Assembly (NCBI GenBank): GCA_029204225.1
Contig: CM055095.1
Location: forward strand, 38,280,597 to 38,344,596
Length of the DNA: 64,000 bases
Source of the DNA: Diphasiastrum complanatum
Lineage: Eukaryota; Streptophyta; Lycopodiopsida; Lycopodiales; Lycopodiaceae
Direction: 5' to 3'
The position numbers and the translations under genes were made by a program. The notes under the pieces were generated by a model, which saw only the letters and a program-made list of their open reading frames with translations, was not told the origin of the DNA and did no database searches. Positions 1-12,115 of the stretch are shown in pieces (within the stretch, counting starts at the first letter, position 1; every line of letters begins with the position of its first letter).

Positions 1-166
1 CAAAATGTCATTGTATATCCGTTTTAACGGTTAGATTAACTGTATATAGGAGGAAGAAGGCCAAGAGACCTATCCTGTGACAATATAAATACATGTACAC
101 TTACTCATTGTAAGTAGATGAAGGTAGATAGATAGAAGCAGATAGAAGAATCAGAATCAATGGATT

Positions 167-241
167 GATTTTTACTTCATTTGGTGTTTCATGCTTATTT
201 CTGCTAGAAATAAGTATGAAACACCAAATTAAGTAAAAATC
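167..241. repeat. Near-perfect 36-bp inverted repeat (hairpin)
   Basis: Arms at 167-202 and 206-241 are reverse complements with two mismatches around a 3-base loop (203-205). The preceding 60-160 bases (AATATAAATACATG, repeated GATAGAAG) look like the R/U5 part of an LTR. The foldback may therefore be a small MITE or a scar beside a degraded LTR. No coding content is seen. Confidence 0.8.
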
Positions 242-704
242 AAATATCATATTTGTTCTGATTATCTAAAATTATCCATCACACTCATACACATGTTTAA
301 ATCTGCACAATTTATTCAAACATAATAGAACCTGCTCTATTCGTAAATAGGCCAGATTCAAACACGATTGAAGATGCTGATAATAGTTTGATTTATTCTA
401 AAGGAAAATTCCCGGTGTTTTTCCTACAATTCGATGATGTAGTGGAGTGTCTAAATAGTCCTCCCAAGAAGAATAAAAACAATAAATTATAAGGATCGAT
501 ATTTCAATATTTGGACAATTGCTAGATGACTAGATCATTCATTAACTTGGTAGGATATATTCTTAAGTAGGTGTCGTTGACAACCATGAAGAGTTCAAAT
601 AATTAGTAATCTATGACAACCATGCAATCTTCGATAGATATTCTATGTTAATCTATGGAATAAAAGCATCAAATAGAGAGAAGAAAAACTCGAAAACATT
701 CGAC

Positions 705-935
705 TATGATTAACAAATGATCCTCAAATGTGAATGATCTTATTAAGCTTTATGATTAGCACACAAACTGATTCTAGATTGAATAGCAAGATCTAGTACA
801 GAATTTAATGGCTTAATCACAATCTAGCATGCTAAGAATCAAAGAATGATAGCTTTGCATGCTATTATCTCTAATTGTTCAAGAATTTGTGAGCTAATTC
901 AAGCAAAAAAAGTAGTTAATCACTTTTCTTTACCT
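705..935 (-). repeat. Fragment of a Copia LTR end, inverted relative to the adjacent gag
   Basis: This stretch reads, on the + strand, like 21,100-21,310, the outer end of the 3' LTR of the minus-strand Copia element near 21-25 kb. Shared words include GATTCTAGATTGAATG and AATCAAAGAATGAT. The gag at 1,603 belongs to the same family but is on the + strand, so this LTR piece points the wrong way for it. The piece is therefore rearranged or from another copy. The rest of 1-1,602 has no gene I can support. Confidence 0.6.
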
Positions 936-1602
936 TTCCTTGAAAAGTGTTTGGATCAAAGAGGATAGAAACTGAATTTTCAGGCCAGAACTAACATTGT
1001 ACGGAATTCTAGAATTCCGCACATGTGAGAATCAGAGATTTTCAGTCCCCTTTAATTCCTTTCTATTTGGTCCAAAGAAAGTGGTGTTATAGCTTGATGG
1101 AAATCTTATGAAGAGTACTTTCCATAACAATTGATCCCAAATCAATCTGATGTGTCTATCAAGAGTTATAAACTCTTAAAGAGGGTAGGGAGAGGTCCAA
1201 AATCCGAGTGACTTCTTTTTGATTTGATTCAATCTTGCTTGATTCTTAATCCATTGTTTTGAGTATCCAACACAAGAAACTAAAGATCAAGACAAAGTTT
1301 GATGTTATTGAACACCTTTGAGCCTTCTGTGAATCATTAGTGTTTTCTTTTGAAGCATCTAACACGTGCCAAATAGAATTCAAACTTGTCTAAGTGCCTC
1401 AATCCATTTTGAGAGACTGATCTAGATTATCTTGCTTTGTGGAATATTTGAGATCTATCTCAACAGATACAGTTGCACGTTTTTCACATAGGAAGGTAGT
1501 ACACCCTTGAAAATACCTATAGTGAAAGAGAGTAGCAACATTAAGTCAAATTGGAACAAGCTCAAACATATAATTGTCCAATAACAAGAAAGTCTTCACA
1601 AT

Positions 1603-2550
1603 ATGGCATCTGTGGGAGGATATCTCCTAGAAGCAAGTGAAAGACTAGGTACCTCTAATTATTCAATATGGAAGGTAAGTATGAAGTCTATTTTGATACT
1701 CCAAGATGTTATAGACATAGTACTTGGTATTGAGGAGGACCCTCGAGCACAGCTTGAGGAGGAGGAGCTTCGAGCACAACTTGAAATACCAAAGTACAAG
1801 AAGAGAGCTAGAATGGCTCTACATTTCATTAAAATGAATGTCTCTAATGAGATTCTGAGAGAAATAGGATCTTGCACCACTACCAAAGATGACTGAGATG
1901 CACTTAAGTCCATCTATGAAGCTAAGAACACTTCTAGAATTCTCACTCTTAGAAATCGGATTTTCCAAAGTTTTCAAAGAAGTCAGGAGAGTGCATCAAA
2001 TTATGTTCTGAGAGTAAAAGATCTTCATAGGGAGATTGCTTGTGTTGGTGTCAAAATCAATCAAGATGAGCTAGTACAAGTCATTTTAAATGGCTTAAAA
2101 GAAGACTATGATAATCTTGTTCAATCCTTTGCCATTAAGGAGGAGTTGCCCAATTTGGAAACTCTTCAAGGAATTCTCATCTCTGAAGAAGCTAGGCCAA
2201 GTTACAAACTTTCTAGGATGAACAAAGTCGAGCATATTGGAAGTGACAAGGCTCTCTTTGTCAAGGACAAGCATAAAGGAAGGAGCAAGAACCAGTTTTC
2301 TCAAGTTTTCAACAAAGACAAAGCCAAGGAAAGAGACAAAGATGGTGAAGAGAATGACTCATCTCATCCTTCTACTTCAAAGACCAAGAAGAAGAAAGTC
2401 AAGTGTTTCTTTTGTAGCAAGAAGGGGCACTATGACTCTAATTGCTTCAAAAAGAAAAATCAACTCAAACAAGCAAATCTCTCTAATGAGAAAGAAGAAG
2501 ATTTTATTGCAAGTGATGGAGAAGGATCACTCATGGTGTCAAGTACATAA
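1603..2550 (+). pseudogene. Ty1/Copia gag fragment (copy A), broken
   Basis: This is the capsid-like Gag of a Copia retrotransposon, starting at ATG 1,603. It carries a typical UBN2-type N-terminus (Y-x-x-W-K around codons 20-24). One in-frame TGA at 1,894-1,896 replaces a Trp, since the related copy at 21-25 kb has TGG there. The frame is otherwise open to a CCHC zinc knuckle (C-x2-C-x4-H-x4-C) at about 2,404-2,445. Homology to the related copy stops near 2,546, just before the protease, at a junction with an oppositely oriented Copia. It is a non-functional, 3'-truncated relic. Confidence 0.85.
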
Positions 2551-2555
2551 AGTTT

Positions 2556-4470
2556 TAAATTCGTTGGAAATGTACTCACCTCCACGATCAGTGCAAATTT
2601 GCTTCAACTTGTCTCAGCCCAATTGGTATACTCAACGAATTTCTCGAAAGCTTCTGATTTTGTATGCATAAAGTATACTACAGCGAACTTGCTGAGGTCA
2701 TCAATAAACGTAATGAAATATTTTGCATCACCTAAAGACAATACTCCAAATGGTCCACAGATATCCGAATGTACAATTTTCAGTACCTTGGTTGCTTTAG
2801 AAACATCTTTATTGAAAGGTGCACAAGTTATTTTGTCTTTAAGACAAGATTTGCAGGTAGTTCGAATATCTCAACTCTTGATTTCGACTCCTTCAATTTT
2901 CTTTGACTCTTGTTGGCTTGGTACAAGGCTTCCATGTTCATGTGACATAACCTCTCGTGCCACATAATATCTGTCGATTCTTGAGCTTGATTCGCTTGCT
3001 CGACTTGAGTTCGAATGCTCAAGTGATTCAAATTTCCATTTTTGTTACCTTTAGTAACTAGGTTATCAAAATCTTCATCGAACAATTTACAAGAGTCCTG
3101 TGTTGACTATCTTTGCTATGGATAAAAGATCTTTATCAAGTGTAGGAACATAGAGAACTTCCTCTAGCTTCTTGTCACCCTGATTCGCGTCTAACCACAG
3201 TACACCAGTTCTGTCAACTTCATGCTTAGAGCCATCTCCAAGTACAATGTATCTCGAAGAATTCATCTTCTTATAGTATGATAAAATTTGTTTCGAGAAA
3301 ACAAAATGTGAGGTGGCTCCCGAATCAAGTACTACTTCTCAAATTTTTGAATTCAAAGAACAACATAGATCGGTACAAACATATGCTACTGAGTTTCTTG
3401 TCGTCCTCTCTTCTGCTCCTCTAGAGCATTTTGCTTTGTCTTCAACAAAATTTGAATATGAAGGTTCACTTCGATTTTGCTCCTTATTCTTGGATTTTGA
3501 TAATAATCTACTACTACATGACCCTGTTTATGACAATGAATACAATCAATCTTTGGGTTCAACCAACACTTGTCTTCTGGATGACCTAATCTTTTGCATC
3601 TGTTGCAAATCTTCCTATCACCAAAATCTTTTGAGTGTTGTTTACTTGATTGTCAATCATTTGTCTTGGATTCATCTGAACGATTTTCATTCTTTCTTCG
3701 ATTGCTATCGGCCTTCTGAGATGACTCCCTCTTAGACCGAGACTTCTTCAAAGATTGATTCTTCTGAGTAAATAGAGCTTTTTTCAAATCACCATTGTCA
3801 TCATAGAATCCGCGAGGTTCTACTTCCTCTTTGACTCCATCTATTGCCTTCTGAAGTGTCATAGACAAATCTTTTGCCAGTAAAGTTCAAGTTGTGTGGA
3901 ATGACATGGACATGGCTCGAAGAAAATAGCTAAGTTGTTTTTCCTTTGAGATTGCATTTTTTGTGTCAAAATTCTGCAAAGAAAAAAATAGATCCTTTAT
4001 TTTTCACACAAAAGTGGTCAAATCTTTGTTGTCCCATTGTAGGTAAGTCAATTGGTCCTCCAAGAACATGATTTGATTCCGTGATCGAGTCTCATTTTTG
4101 GTTTGCAATTCTTCCCACAATTCTTTCGCATTCGAAGTTGAGAAAAGATCTAGCATTATGTTGTCATTCACTGAAAACGAAATAATTGCTATAGCTTTGT
4201 CATTTTTCTCCCTCCATTCACGAAATTCTTTTCCAGGAGTAATTGGCTTCTCTTCTGTTGAATCTACCCATTGTCAAAGACCTTCGCCCTTTTGTATGAG
4301 TGAAGTCTTTAATCTCCAGACTAGATAATTTGAACCTTCTGTATCCAAGATCGTACTGATCTTAGACTGAATGCTGTAGATTGAAGACATCTTCAAATCT
4401 TCTGAATTTTTAAAAATAAGCTCTTTGAAACCACAATGATGTTGTTGAGCTTTAACACTCAAACACACTC
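2556..4470 (-). pseudogene. Ty1/Copia gag-protease-integrase remnant (family C)
   Basis: Reading the minus strand from about 4,470: a Gag N-terminus with NYLVW (about 4,330), two CCHC-type zinc knuckles (about 3,610 and 3,560), a protease motif DSGATSHF (about 3,330), a GAG-pre-integrase motif WHERLCHM (about 2,960), and the start of the integrase core with HSD, FIDD and TDRGGEY (2,780 to 2,570). The reading frame is broken by stops and shifts. RT and RNase H are missing: the element is cut at about 2,556 by the copy-A gag, and at 4,486 another Copia LTR begins. It is a different family from copies A and B. Confidence 0.8.
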
Positions 4471-4486
4471 TTGTCGAGTAACTTGG

Positions 4487-5244
4487 TGTTGGATTTTAAT
4501 GCTCAGGACCAAATCCATGGAGTAATGAGCATCTTGAAAGATTCAACCAAAGTCGACTCCATCAACTTCAAAGTCATCGAAGTGTCTGAAGTCCGACTTC
4601 ATCGACTTCGACTTCTTATGTATATACCCATCAACCAAACTCATCGACATTTCAACACTAACTCCATCAACCGAATTCGTCGACATGTCCGGCTTCGATG
4701 ACTTACCTGACGTCACCAACTTTTCACTAACTAACTCAACTTCGTCAACTTCTTCTTTATCAGAGAAAAGTCGATCCATGAGCTGTCAGATGACTTCAAG
4801 TACATCTCTGATAGTCCACCTAATCTGTACATACATTTACAATTAGAAAATACGGCCATCTAATGCATAACGTCTATAGTACATTAAGTAGTTAAGATTT
4901 CATGCTCCCAATGAACTGAACACTGACATGCAATCATCAATGTATAGCGTAAGCACTCTTGCCAGATTGGTGAGGTTGTATTTTAGCTAAGTAACTAAGT
5001 TGCTATCAATTAGTTAGGTTTTTGCAATCAAAGATAATTAGCTGGAGAATTTTGTGCTGCTCCACGCTCTTGTACTCATTTTTCATTCAATTAGAGTGAA
5101 AGTTTTGTCTCACTTCTGCTTCGTTCGTTTGCGTAGCTACCCAGTTTTGATCTTGACTAATTTTGTTGTTAACTGTTGCACTACCGATCCACAAACCATC
5201 CATCCGCTATCAGACTTCCGTTGCTATCCAACCATTTTCCAACA
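4487..5244 (+). mobile_element. 5' LTR of Copia element D
   Basis: This 758-bp LTR begins TGTTGG and ends CCAACA, a perfect 6-bp terminal inverted repeat, and is followed at once by a tRNA primer-binding site. The first about 520 bases recur at 8,076-8,596 as the 3' LTR of the same element. It is inserted in the tail of the minus-strand Copia C. Confidence 0.9.
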
Positions 5245-5256
5245 TGGTATCAGAGC
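5245..5256 (+). other. Primer-binding site of Copia D (initiator-Met tRNA type)
   Basis: TGGTATCAGAGC directly abuts the CA end of the 5' LTR. This is the standard plant Copia primer site complementary to the 3' end of initiator-Met tRNA. Confidence 0.9.
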
Positions 5257-5384
5257 GAGTGGCTCAGTAATATGCATTTCTATTGCAGGTTATCAGTTTT
5301 GTTTCTACCAATACTTCATCTCAGCAAGTGCACAACTAGTAGTATTCAGATATTGTTGTTTCTACCAATAATCTCTACACCAGA

Positions 5385-7955
5385 ATGGATTCATCTTCTA
5401 GTTCATCTTTGATTGACAAGCTCGACGGAGAGAACTGTGGGACATCGTCGATGGCACTAAGGTCAAACCAGAGGCTGATGCAGCCAACATCACCAAATGG
5501 AGACAGACAGATGGCAAGGCATTCGCCTTGATCACTCTCAATATCAAGGATTCTCAGATCATCTACATACGTGCTACTCAGACCGCTAAGGATGCATGGG
5601 ACATCCTAACAACTCTTTATGATATCAGAGATGTCACCTCCAAGCTTCATCTGAGGAATAAATTCTTCACTCTCAGAATGTCTGATGTAGATAGTGTTTC
5701 GAGCCATCTCAACACTTTCAAGAACCTTATGGAGCAGTTGAAAATCAGACTCGGAGAAAGATCAAGGCTCTACATACTGATGGAGGGGGAGAATTCATCT
5801 CCATCGAATTCAAGGAATTCTGCAAGGCAAATGGAATACATCAACAATACACAACCAGCTGCTCACCTCAGTCCAATGGTGTAGCTGAAAGGAAGAATTG
5901 AACACTCATCGAAAGTGCCAAGAGCATGATGGCCTATGCCTCTCTTCCAAAGAGTTTTTGGGCAGAAGCTGTTACTACAACAGCCTATCTAACCGATCCA
6001 TCACCAAGGCTTTGAATGGCCAAACACCTTATGAGGTGTGGATAGGCAGTCAAGCATATCCGAGTGTTTGGATGTATTGCCTACGCTCAAATCCCTGAAG
6101 ATCTAAGAAAGAAGGTATGATATGAGCAAAAAATAGATCTTTATCAACTACTCCCCAATCGATCTTTATTGGCTACTCCCCATACCACAAGGCATACAAG
6201 CTCTACAACGTGGACACTCAGAAATCGTTCACCAGTAGAGATGTCGTTTTTGTGGAAGACGGATTTATCAACCACAAGGGGAAAGCTCCATCGACTTCTA
6301 GTCCAAGAGTTGACAACTTCGAACTCAAGACTGATCATAAGCTCGACACTGACTCCTCCGACAATGAGTCAAAGTCGAATCACATCAGAGGACTGAAGTT
6401 CAACCCAGAAGATCAAACCGGTCTAGACAGCCTCCATCCCAATCTATGAATGATCCGACCTGCTACTTTGGACAAGAACCAACCACAGTTTCAGAGGCAA
6501 TGTCGATACCTGATCCTGATCACTGGAAAGTTGCAATGGACACCGAATTTGATTCTCTTATGAAGAATCAAACATACACTGTTACTGAGCTGCCAAAGGA
6601 TCAAAATCCGATTCCATGCAAATGGATTTTTAAGGCAAAGTATGATGCTGAAGGAAGACTCAATCGATACAAGGCCAAGCTTGTTGCCAAAGGCTTCTCC
6701 CAGATCCCAGATCTGGATTATTTGGAGACCTTCAGCCCTATCGTTAAGCATGCTTTGATTCACCTACTAATCTTTTTTGCAGTTGTAGCCGATTTCGAAA
6801 TCCACCAAATGGATGTCCAGACTGCCTTCCTCAACGGAACTACCGAAGAGGAGATCTACATATCACAGCAAGAGGGATACGAGCTCAAGAGTAAGAAGCA
6901 CCTAGTGTGCAAAATTCACAAAGCTCTCTATGGTTTGAAACAATCACCAAAAGCTTGGTTTTAGAAGATCAATGCATTTCTAGTCGAGAATGGATTTACT
7001 CCAAACTCAACAGACTTGAATGTTTACTTCAAGTATGTTTCTAGTTCCTTCATTATCATCACTCTCTATGTTGATGATACGTTACTTTTTAGTAACAACT
7101 TGAATTTGATGAAGGATACGAAATGCATGCTAGACCAGGAGTACAAAATGACTTATATGGGTCCAGCCCATTACTGTCTCGGAATCCAGATCTATCGAGA
7201 TCGACCCAGCAAATAGATCTTCATCAATCAACAATGATATCTCATCAACGTGCTAGAAAAATATAGAATGGCCAATTGCAAATCGAACTACTTCCCACTC
7301 AACCCTGGTCTGAAGCTGTCGAAGGAGCAATGTCCACAATCTGAGACAGAGAAGGAGGAAATGAGGCAATATCCATTTCACTCCATTATCGGGTCACTCA
7401 TGTATGCTATGCTATGCACTCGACCTGACTCGACATACTCCATCAGTTCTCTCAGCCAATTCCTATCGAATCCAGGGCCAACTCATTGGAAAGCTCTCAT
7501 GAAGGTCATGAAGGTCATGAAGTATGTCCAAGCTACAAAACATCTCAGCATCTATTATGGAGGTAGCCAATCTGCCAATATTCTTGAAGGATATACAGAT
7601 GCAGATTGGGCAGGAGATATCGACACCAGAAGATCAACTTTTGGATTTGTATTCTTATTGAATCAAGGCCCAATCTCATGGAACAACCGAAAGCAGACCT
7701 CAGTAGCATTATCTTCAACCGAATCAGAATACATAACTGTTACAAATGCTACCAAGGAGGCAATCTGGCTAAGAGACCTGCTTGTAGATATCAGCCATGC
7801 TCAGGAACATCCAACGACAATTTATTGTGATAATCAAAGCACAATAGCACTCTCTCTAAATCCAAGATTTCACTCTCGGAGCAAACACATTGAAATCAGG
7901 TATCACTACCTTAGAGAAAAAGTGCAAGGCAAGGAAGTGCCATTGTTTTACTAGA
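5385..7955 (+). pseudogene. Copia element D: internally deleted gag-pol
   Basis: Gag starts at ATG 5,385 (a Ser-rich leader, then an AWDILTTLY-type UBN2 region to about 5,755). The sequence then jumps directly into the integrase core (HTDGGGEF and SPQSNGVAERKN, about 5,765-5,900), so the zinc knuckle, protease and integrase N-terminus are deleted. The RT covers 6,446-7,216 with a LYVDD motif near 7,063 and in-frame stops at 6,962 and 7,214. RNase H (7,250-7,954) keeps DADWAG, STESEY and CDNQS. The element is not autonomous. The two LTRs are still similar, so the copy is not very ancient. Confidence 0.88.
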
Positions 7956-8066
7956 GGACAAAGTTAATGGTAGCAGATTACTTCACAAAAGCTCTATCAA
8001 AGAAGCACCATCTCAGATTTAATGACATGTTAAATTTGAAGATCCAAGTTTTTCAGGATCCACATT

Positions 8067-8075
8067 AAGGGGGAG
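8067..8075 (+). other. Polypurine tract of Copia D
   Basis: AAGGGGGAG lies immediately before the 3' LTR start TGTTGG at 8,076. This is the expected plus-strand priming site. Confidence 0.85.
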
Positions 8076-8596
8076 TGTTGGATTTTAATGCTCAGGAGCA
8101 TATCCATGGAGTAATGAGCATTCTGAAAGATTCAGTCGAAGTCGACTCCATCAACTTCGAAGTCATCGAAGTGTTCGATGTCCAACTTCATCGACTTTGA
8201 CTTCTCATGTATATACCCATCAACCAAATTCATCGACATTTCAACACTAACTCCACCAACCGAATTCGTCGACATGTCCGACTTTGACAACTTACCTAAC
8301 GTCACCGACTTTTCACCAACTAACTCAACTTCATCGACTTCTTCTTTATCAGGGAAAAGTCGATCCATGAACTGTCAGACTGCTTCAAGTACATCTCTGA
8401 CAGTCCACCTAATTTGTACATACATTTACAATTAGAGAAGACGACCATCTAATGCATAATGGCTATAGTACATTAAGTAGTTAAGATTTCATGCTCCTAA
8501 TGCACTAAGCACTGACATGCAATCATCAATGTTTAGCATCAACACTCTTGCCAGATTGGTGAGGCTATATTCTAGTTAAGTATCTAAGTTGCTATC
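8076..8596 (+). mobile_element. 3' LTR of Copia D, truncated
   Basis: The sequence is co-linear with 4,487 onward and stops after GTTGCTATC at 8,596. There a different LTR-like sequence starts with TGTTATG. About 240 bp of the LTR, and therefore the element's right end and target duplication, are missing. Confidence 0.85.
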
Positions 8597-9127
8597 TGTT
8601 ATGTCCATGACCAGTAAGTAGGATTCAGTATACTCCTAGTCTTGGATACACGGTACTCCAGTAAATCAAGCTGTTAGTTATGCCATGTCATACTGGATGT
8701 GACCCGAAAGTAACTAATATCCTTGTGAGGCCCAGAACACACTAAATGGAGTTTAGACAAGGTATGAGACAGTGTATATGTGTAGAGTTATCAATAGCAA
8801 TTCTATGAATAGATGGTACATGCATAGGACTCTATTCTAGCTGGATCTATGTATAGGGAACTTAGGGCTATGCATGGCTATGTGCCCAAGATGCTTATGG
8901 CTCTATAAGAAGAGGCCAAACTCGCCCTACTCCTCATTGTGATCATGGATTCATTGCCAGGGTTTCACTCTACATTCATGCCTCTTGTTCCTTGGCTTGG
9001 GGGTGAAGCTTCTAGAGTTGATTGGTTGCTTCTACTTGGTTGGGTGGTTGATCCACAGTGTGTTTCCCATTGTATATTGTCTTGTAAGCAGGATCTTAGG
9101 GAACTTCCCTTATAGTGGTATTAGAGC
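8597..9127 (+). mobile_element. LTR of a second Copia-type element, with primer site
   Basis: It starts TGTTATG at the break in the previous LTR. It carries a TATA-like CTATAAGAAG near 8,911 and ends just before TGGTATTAGAGC (9,116-9,127), a one-base variant of the initiator-Met primer site. No gag or pol follows, so this is an LTR plus leader of a degraded or non-autonomous element. Confidence 0.65.
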
Positions 9128-10349
9128 AAGGCTTACGAAGATTGGAGAACATGGAGAAGGGCTACCTTTCGTCGAAATTTTGGATTGGATCCATGAGAAT
9201 TCGCTTCCAAGGTGGATAGCAAGGGCGCAAGTGAGTGTACTATCCCAGTTTCAATATGCATGTTGCTAAGATCCATTACTCTTGGGATTCTTTGTGGTTA
9301 TATGGAGAATTGTCCTCGAAGGCCAATTTGAAATGTTTTTTTGGAGCTTTTTCATGTGTAGATCAAATCTTTGGTAGATCTGAATTTTTCAGAAAGTGTA
9401 CTTTCATTTTAGGGTTCATTAATGATGAAATTAATGATGCATGCCAGTTCTCTCCAATGATTTATAATTCTAGGCTATGTTTTGGTCAAAATTGCTTGGT
9501 TTTTCATGCTTTTTGGCACAAAATAGATAGTAAGAACCAAAACCAACAAGATCAGATCAATTAGATGGTTGTAATTCTGTATATTGGTTTGCATGTGTTA
9601 GAGAAAGAGTTGTATGTCATGAATTTCCACTTTATGGTGATGAAATTCATAAAGTTGGATAGTAGGTGGCTGTAAAACACCATGTAGAGCTTGTATAATG
9701 GTGGACCAAATCAATCTGAATAAAATTACTATCTTTAAGGTGAGGAATAGAATTTCTCACCTGTTATTGGAGGACAAAATTCGCCCACATGTGGGCAAGG
9801 GATCAAAACCTAGGTTGGCAAGCCCAACCCAAGCATGCTACACCGCCACACACATTGATGTCTTGAGATTTAGTGGTTATTGTACGTTAGCATGTTATAT
9901 TTTTCCTTTTAGATTTTAACTTTGAAATTGACTATCAATTATAAGGTTATACCAACTATAATGTGTAGGGGAAGTCCACCCCCCTGCCCCCTTTTCCTGA
10001 GGGCCTTCCGTAGCGTAAAAACTTTTAGGTTCTCTTTTAAAATAGAAATTTACTTTCTATATATCAAAAGTTTGACATGCATTACCCATGTGATACCCTG
10101 TCTGACTTTTTAAAAACGAAAAAGTGACAGCTTACATATTTGTAAGGTTATAACGACTAATTATTTTTACAAAAAATTTCAAATAAATGATTATGTCACG
10201 TAAGGGTGTCGTCAAATATAAAGGGACAAGATCTTAGGTAATTATGTATAAAGAAAGCCCCCATCCACGGGCCTTTCTTGACTAATAATCAGAAGGTTTG
10301 TTGTCCTGAATTTTTTATTTTTAGAAAATACAAAGGCCTTATGCATCAT
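9128..10349. other. No recognisable gene
   Basis: AT-rich sequence downstream of the LTR leader. Short ORFs (for example 9,235-9,564) have no motif I recognise. It may be the internal region of a non-autonomous LTR element. Confidence 0.5.
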
Positions 10350-10680
10350 AGGGATGGTCTTTCTTGTGACCATTACAAGTGGTAAGGCTAATTTGAGAAT
10401 TCAGAAAGAGGTTTTAGGAGCAACATATTCCACACTGTCACTGTTGGGGCCCTTCCATCGTTGCATGTGGGTTATTAAGTATTTAGGGATGGTCTTTCTT
10501 GTGACCATTACAAGTGGTAAGGCTAATTTGAGAATTCAGAAAGAGGTTTTAGGAGCACCGTATTCCACACTGCCACTGCTGGGGCCCTTCCATCCAACGA
10601 TGGAAGGGCCAAGCAAAGCTGAGGGAGGAGAGGGGGCATCACTGGCATGCCAGTGATGGTGCGGAATACGCTATCCCTAG
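10350..10680. repeat. 135-bp direct repeat ending in nested palindromes (foldback)
   Basis: A roughly 110-bp unit at 10,350-10,460 recurs at 10,485-10,594 (offset 135). The second copy ends in a perfect 12-bp inverted repeat (10,583-10,594 with 10,599-10,610), followed by a perfect 22-bp palindrome (10,637-10,658). The outer sequence CGTATTCC (about 10,559) pairs with GGAATACG (about 10,662). The whole 10,540-10,680 block can fold as one long hairpin, as in foldback elements or MITEs. Confidence 0.75.
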
Positions 10681-10793
10681 GTTTTAAGGGCGAGACATAA
10701 CTTCAATAATTACCCAAAATCACCTACAGAGGTCATTAGAAATACCATTTCTTTGCATATAAGATTTCTTGCTCTTATCCAAAATGAACATAT

Positions 10794-10875
10794 GATGTGC
10801 TCTAAAAAAAGCTTAGAGTAGAGCATAAGATGTGCGCTAAAAAAAATTACGAGCATCATCTTTTTAGAGCACATC
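10794..10875. repeat. Perfect 15-bp inverted repeat
   Basis: Arms at 10,794-10,808 and 10,861-10,875 (GATGTGCTCTAAAAA and its complement) are separated by 52 bp. A degenerate extra copy of the left arm lies at about 10,828. No coding content. Confidence 0.75.
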
Positions 10876-11790
10876 TCATCCTATAAATCATTTCAATATG
10901 AATTTGTCAAGTAAAATCTTAATTATGGACGTCTTATCATTTACCTATTTTCTAGGCATATAACATTTTTAATTATGCACTTTTTGTGATTTTCCCAAAA
11001 TTGGAAAAATCAAAAAGAGTTTTAATTAGGTCTATGAGACTTGGCCGCCTTTAATTTTAAGTTAAAAAAAGTAAAACTCATAGAATGGTTTTGGACTCAT
11101 TTTGTAACAAGTATTGCGCTTTTCTTTGAAACTCAAAGAGGGCCTTATAGGGAATTCTTGGAGTGACTTTTTTTTGGGGAGAGACAATTTGCCTTTGAGG
11201 GCCCTTGCCTGAGGCGGCAGGTTTGAGGAAGGTGGCCCTTTATTGTCCTAAAAACAATTTGTACTTGACTTTAGAAGGAATAGCTTATTGCTCTGGTCTA
11301 AACCATAGTGTGATGTAGTGTGTCAAGTAGGAAGCCATTTTGCACATCTGAAACTTGAGAGTAATGCAGAGATGAGGCTTTTTCTACCCCTTTTGCAGTT
11401 TGCTTAAAAAGCAAAATGAGTAACACAATTGCATAAGGCCGATTTTGTTTCGTAGTGGTTGTATGAAAAAGAAAGAGACATAGTGCCCGTACTCAATGAA
11501 TGTGGCTAGAGTACATGACATTCTGCCTGGTAAGGAATCATAGGCGCTTGCCTAGAGGCTCGGGCACTTCGAGCCTTGCTTTGAGAAACTTCTTATCGCA
11601 CAAAATGCGATCTGCTTGGCTCTCTCCGTAATACTTAAAGGTCGGTTGGTCTAATCTCATCGAGCTCCCCAAAAATCTCGGGTCCTCTGGGCCTCACCCT
11701 ATGACTCGTTACCGAGCAGAATGTCCTCTCTAGAGCTTGGCTTGAGTGAGTGTTGTCTAGCTCCCCTAAATTCTTGAGGGTATGCGTGCT

Positions 11791-11801
11791 TGTGTGTGTG
11801 T

Positions 11802-11858
<57 letters not shown>
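11791..11858. repeat. (TG)n-(GA)n compound microsatellite
   Basis: About 11 TG units run into about 22 GA units, about 1.1 kb upstream of the CDF start codon. ORFs that run through it are artefacts of the dinucleotide repeat. Confidence 0.95.
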
Positions 11859-11860
<2 letters not shown>

Positions 11861-12115
11861 GAGGAGGGTGGGGAGAGGAGGGTGGACTTTGCCAAGCAAG
11901 TTCTATGGAGTACTTTATTCTGGCCTGGTTTGAAAAGCAAAGACGGCATTTGCAGGGGTTGCATCCTGGGCCACGAAAATGGAAATGGCAATGGCCGAGA
12001 GAATACGTGTCCCGGGGTATTGACTGGCGTGGCGGTCAGTAACCCATTTTGGCCGGCGTGGGACCCAGCGGCAGCAGCTCCCGTATCTTATTGTGCGGCC
12101 ACAAAGCGTCTCCCC

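Noticed and set aside
9235-9564. 109-aa ORF downstream of an LTR as a gag
   Set aside because: No UBN2, capsid or zinc-knuckle motif; likely a chance ORF.
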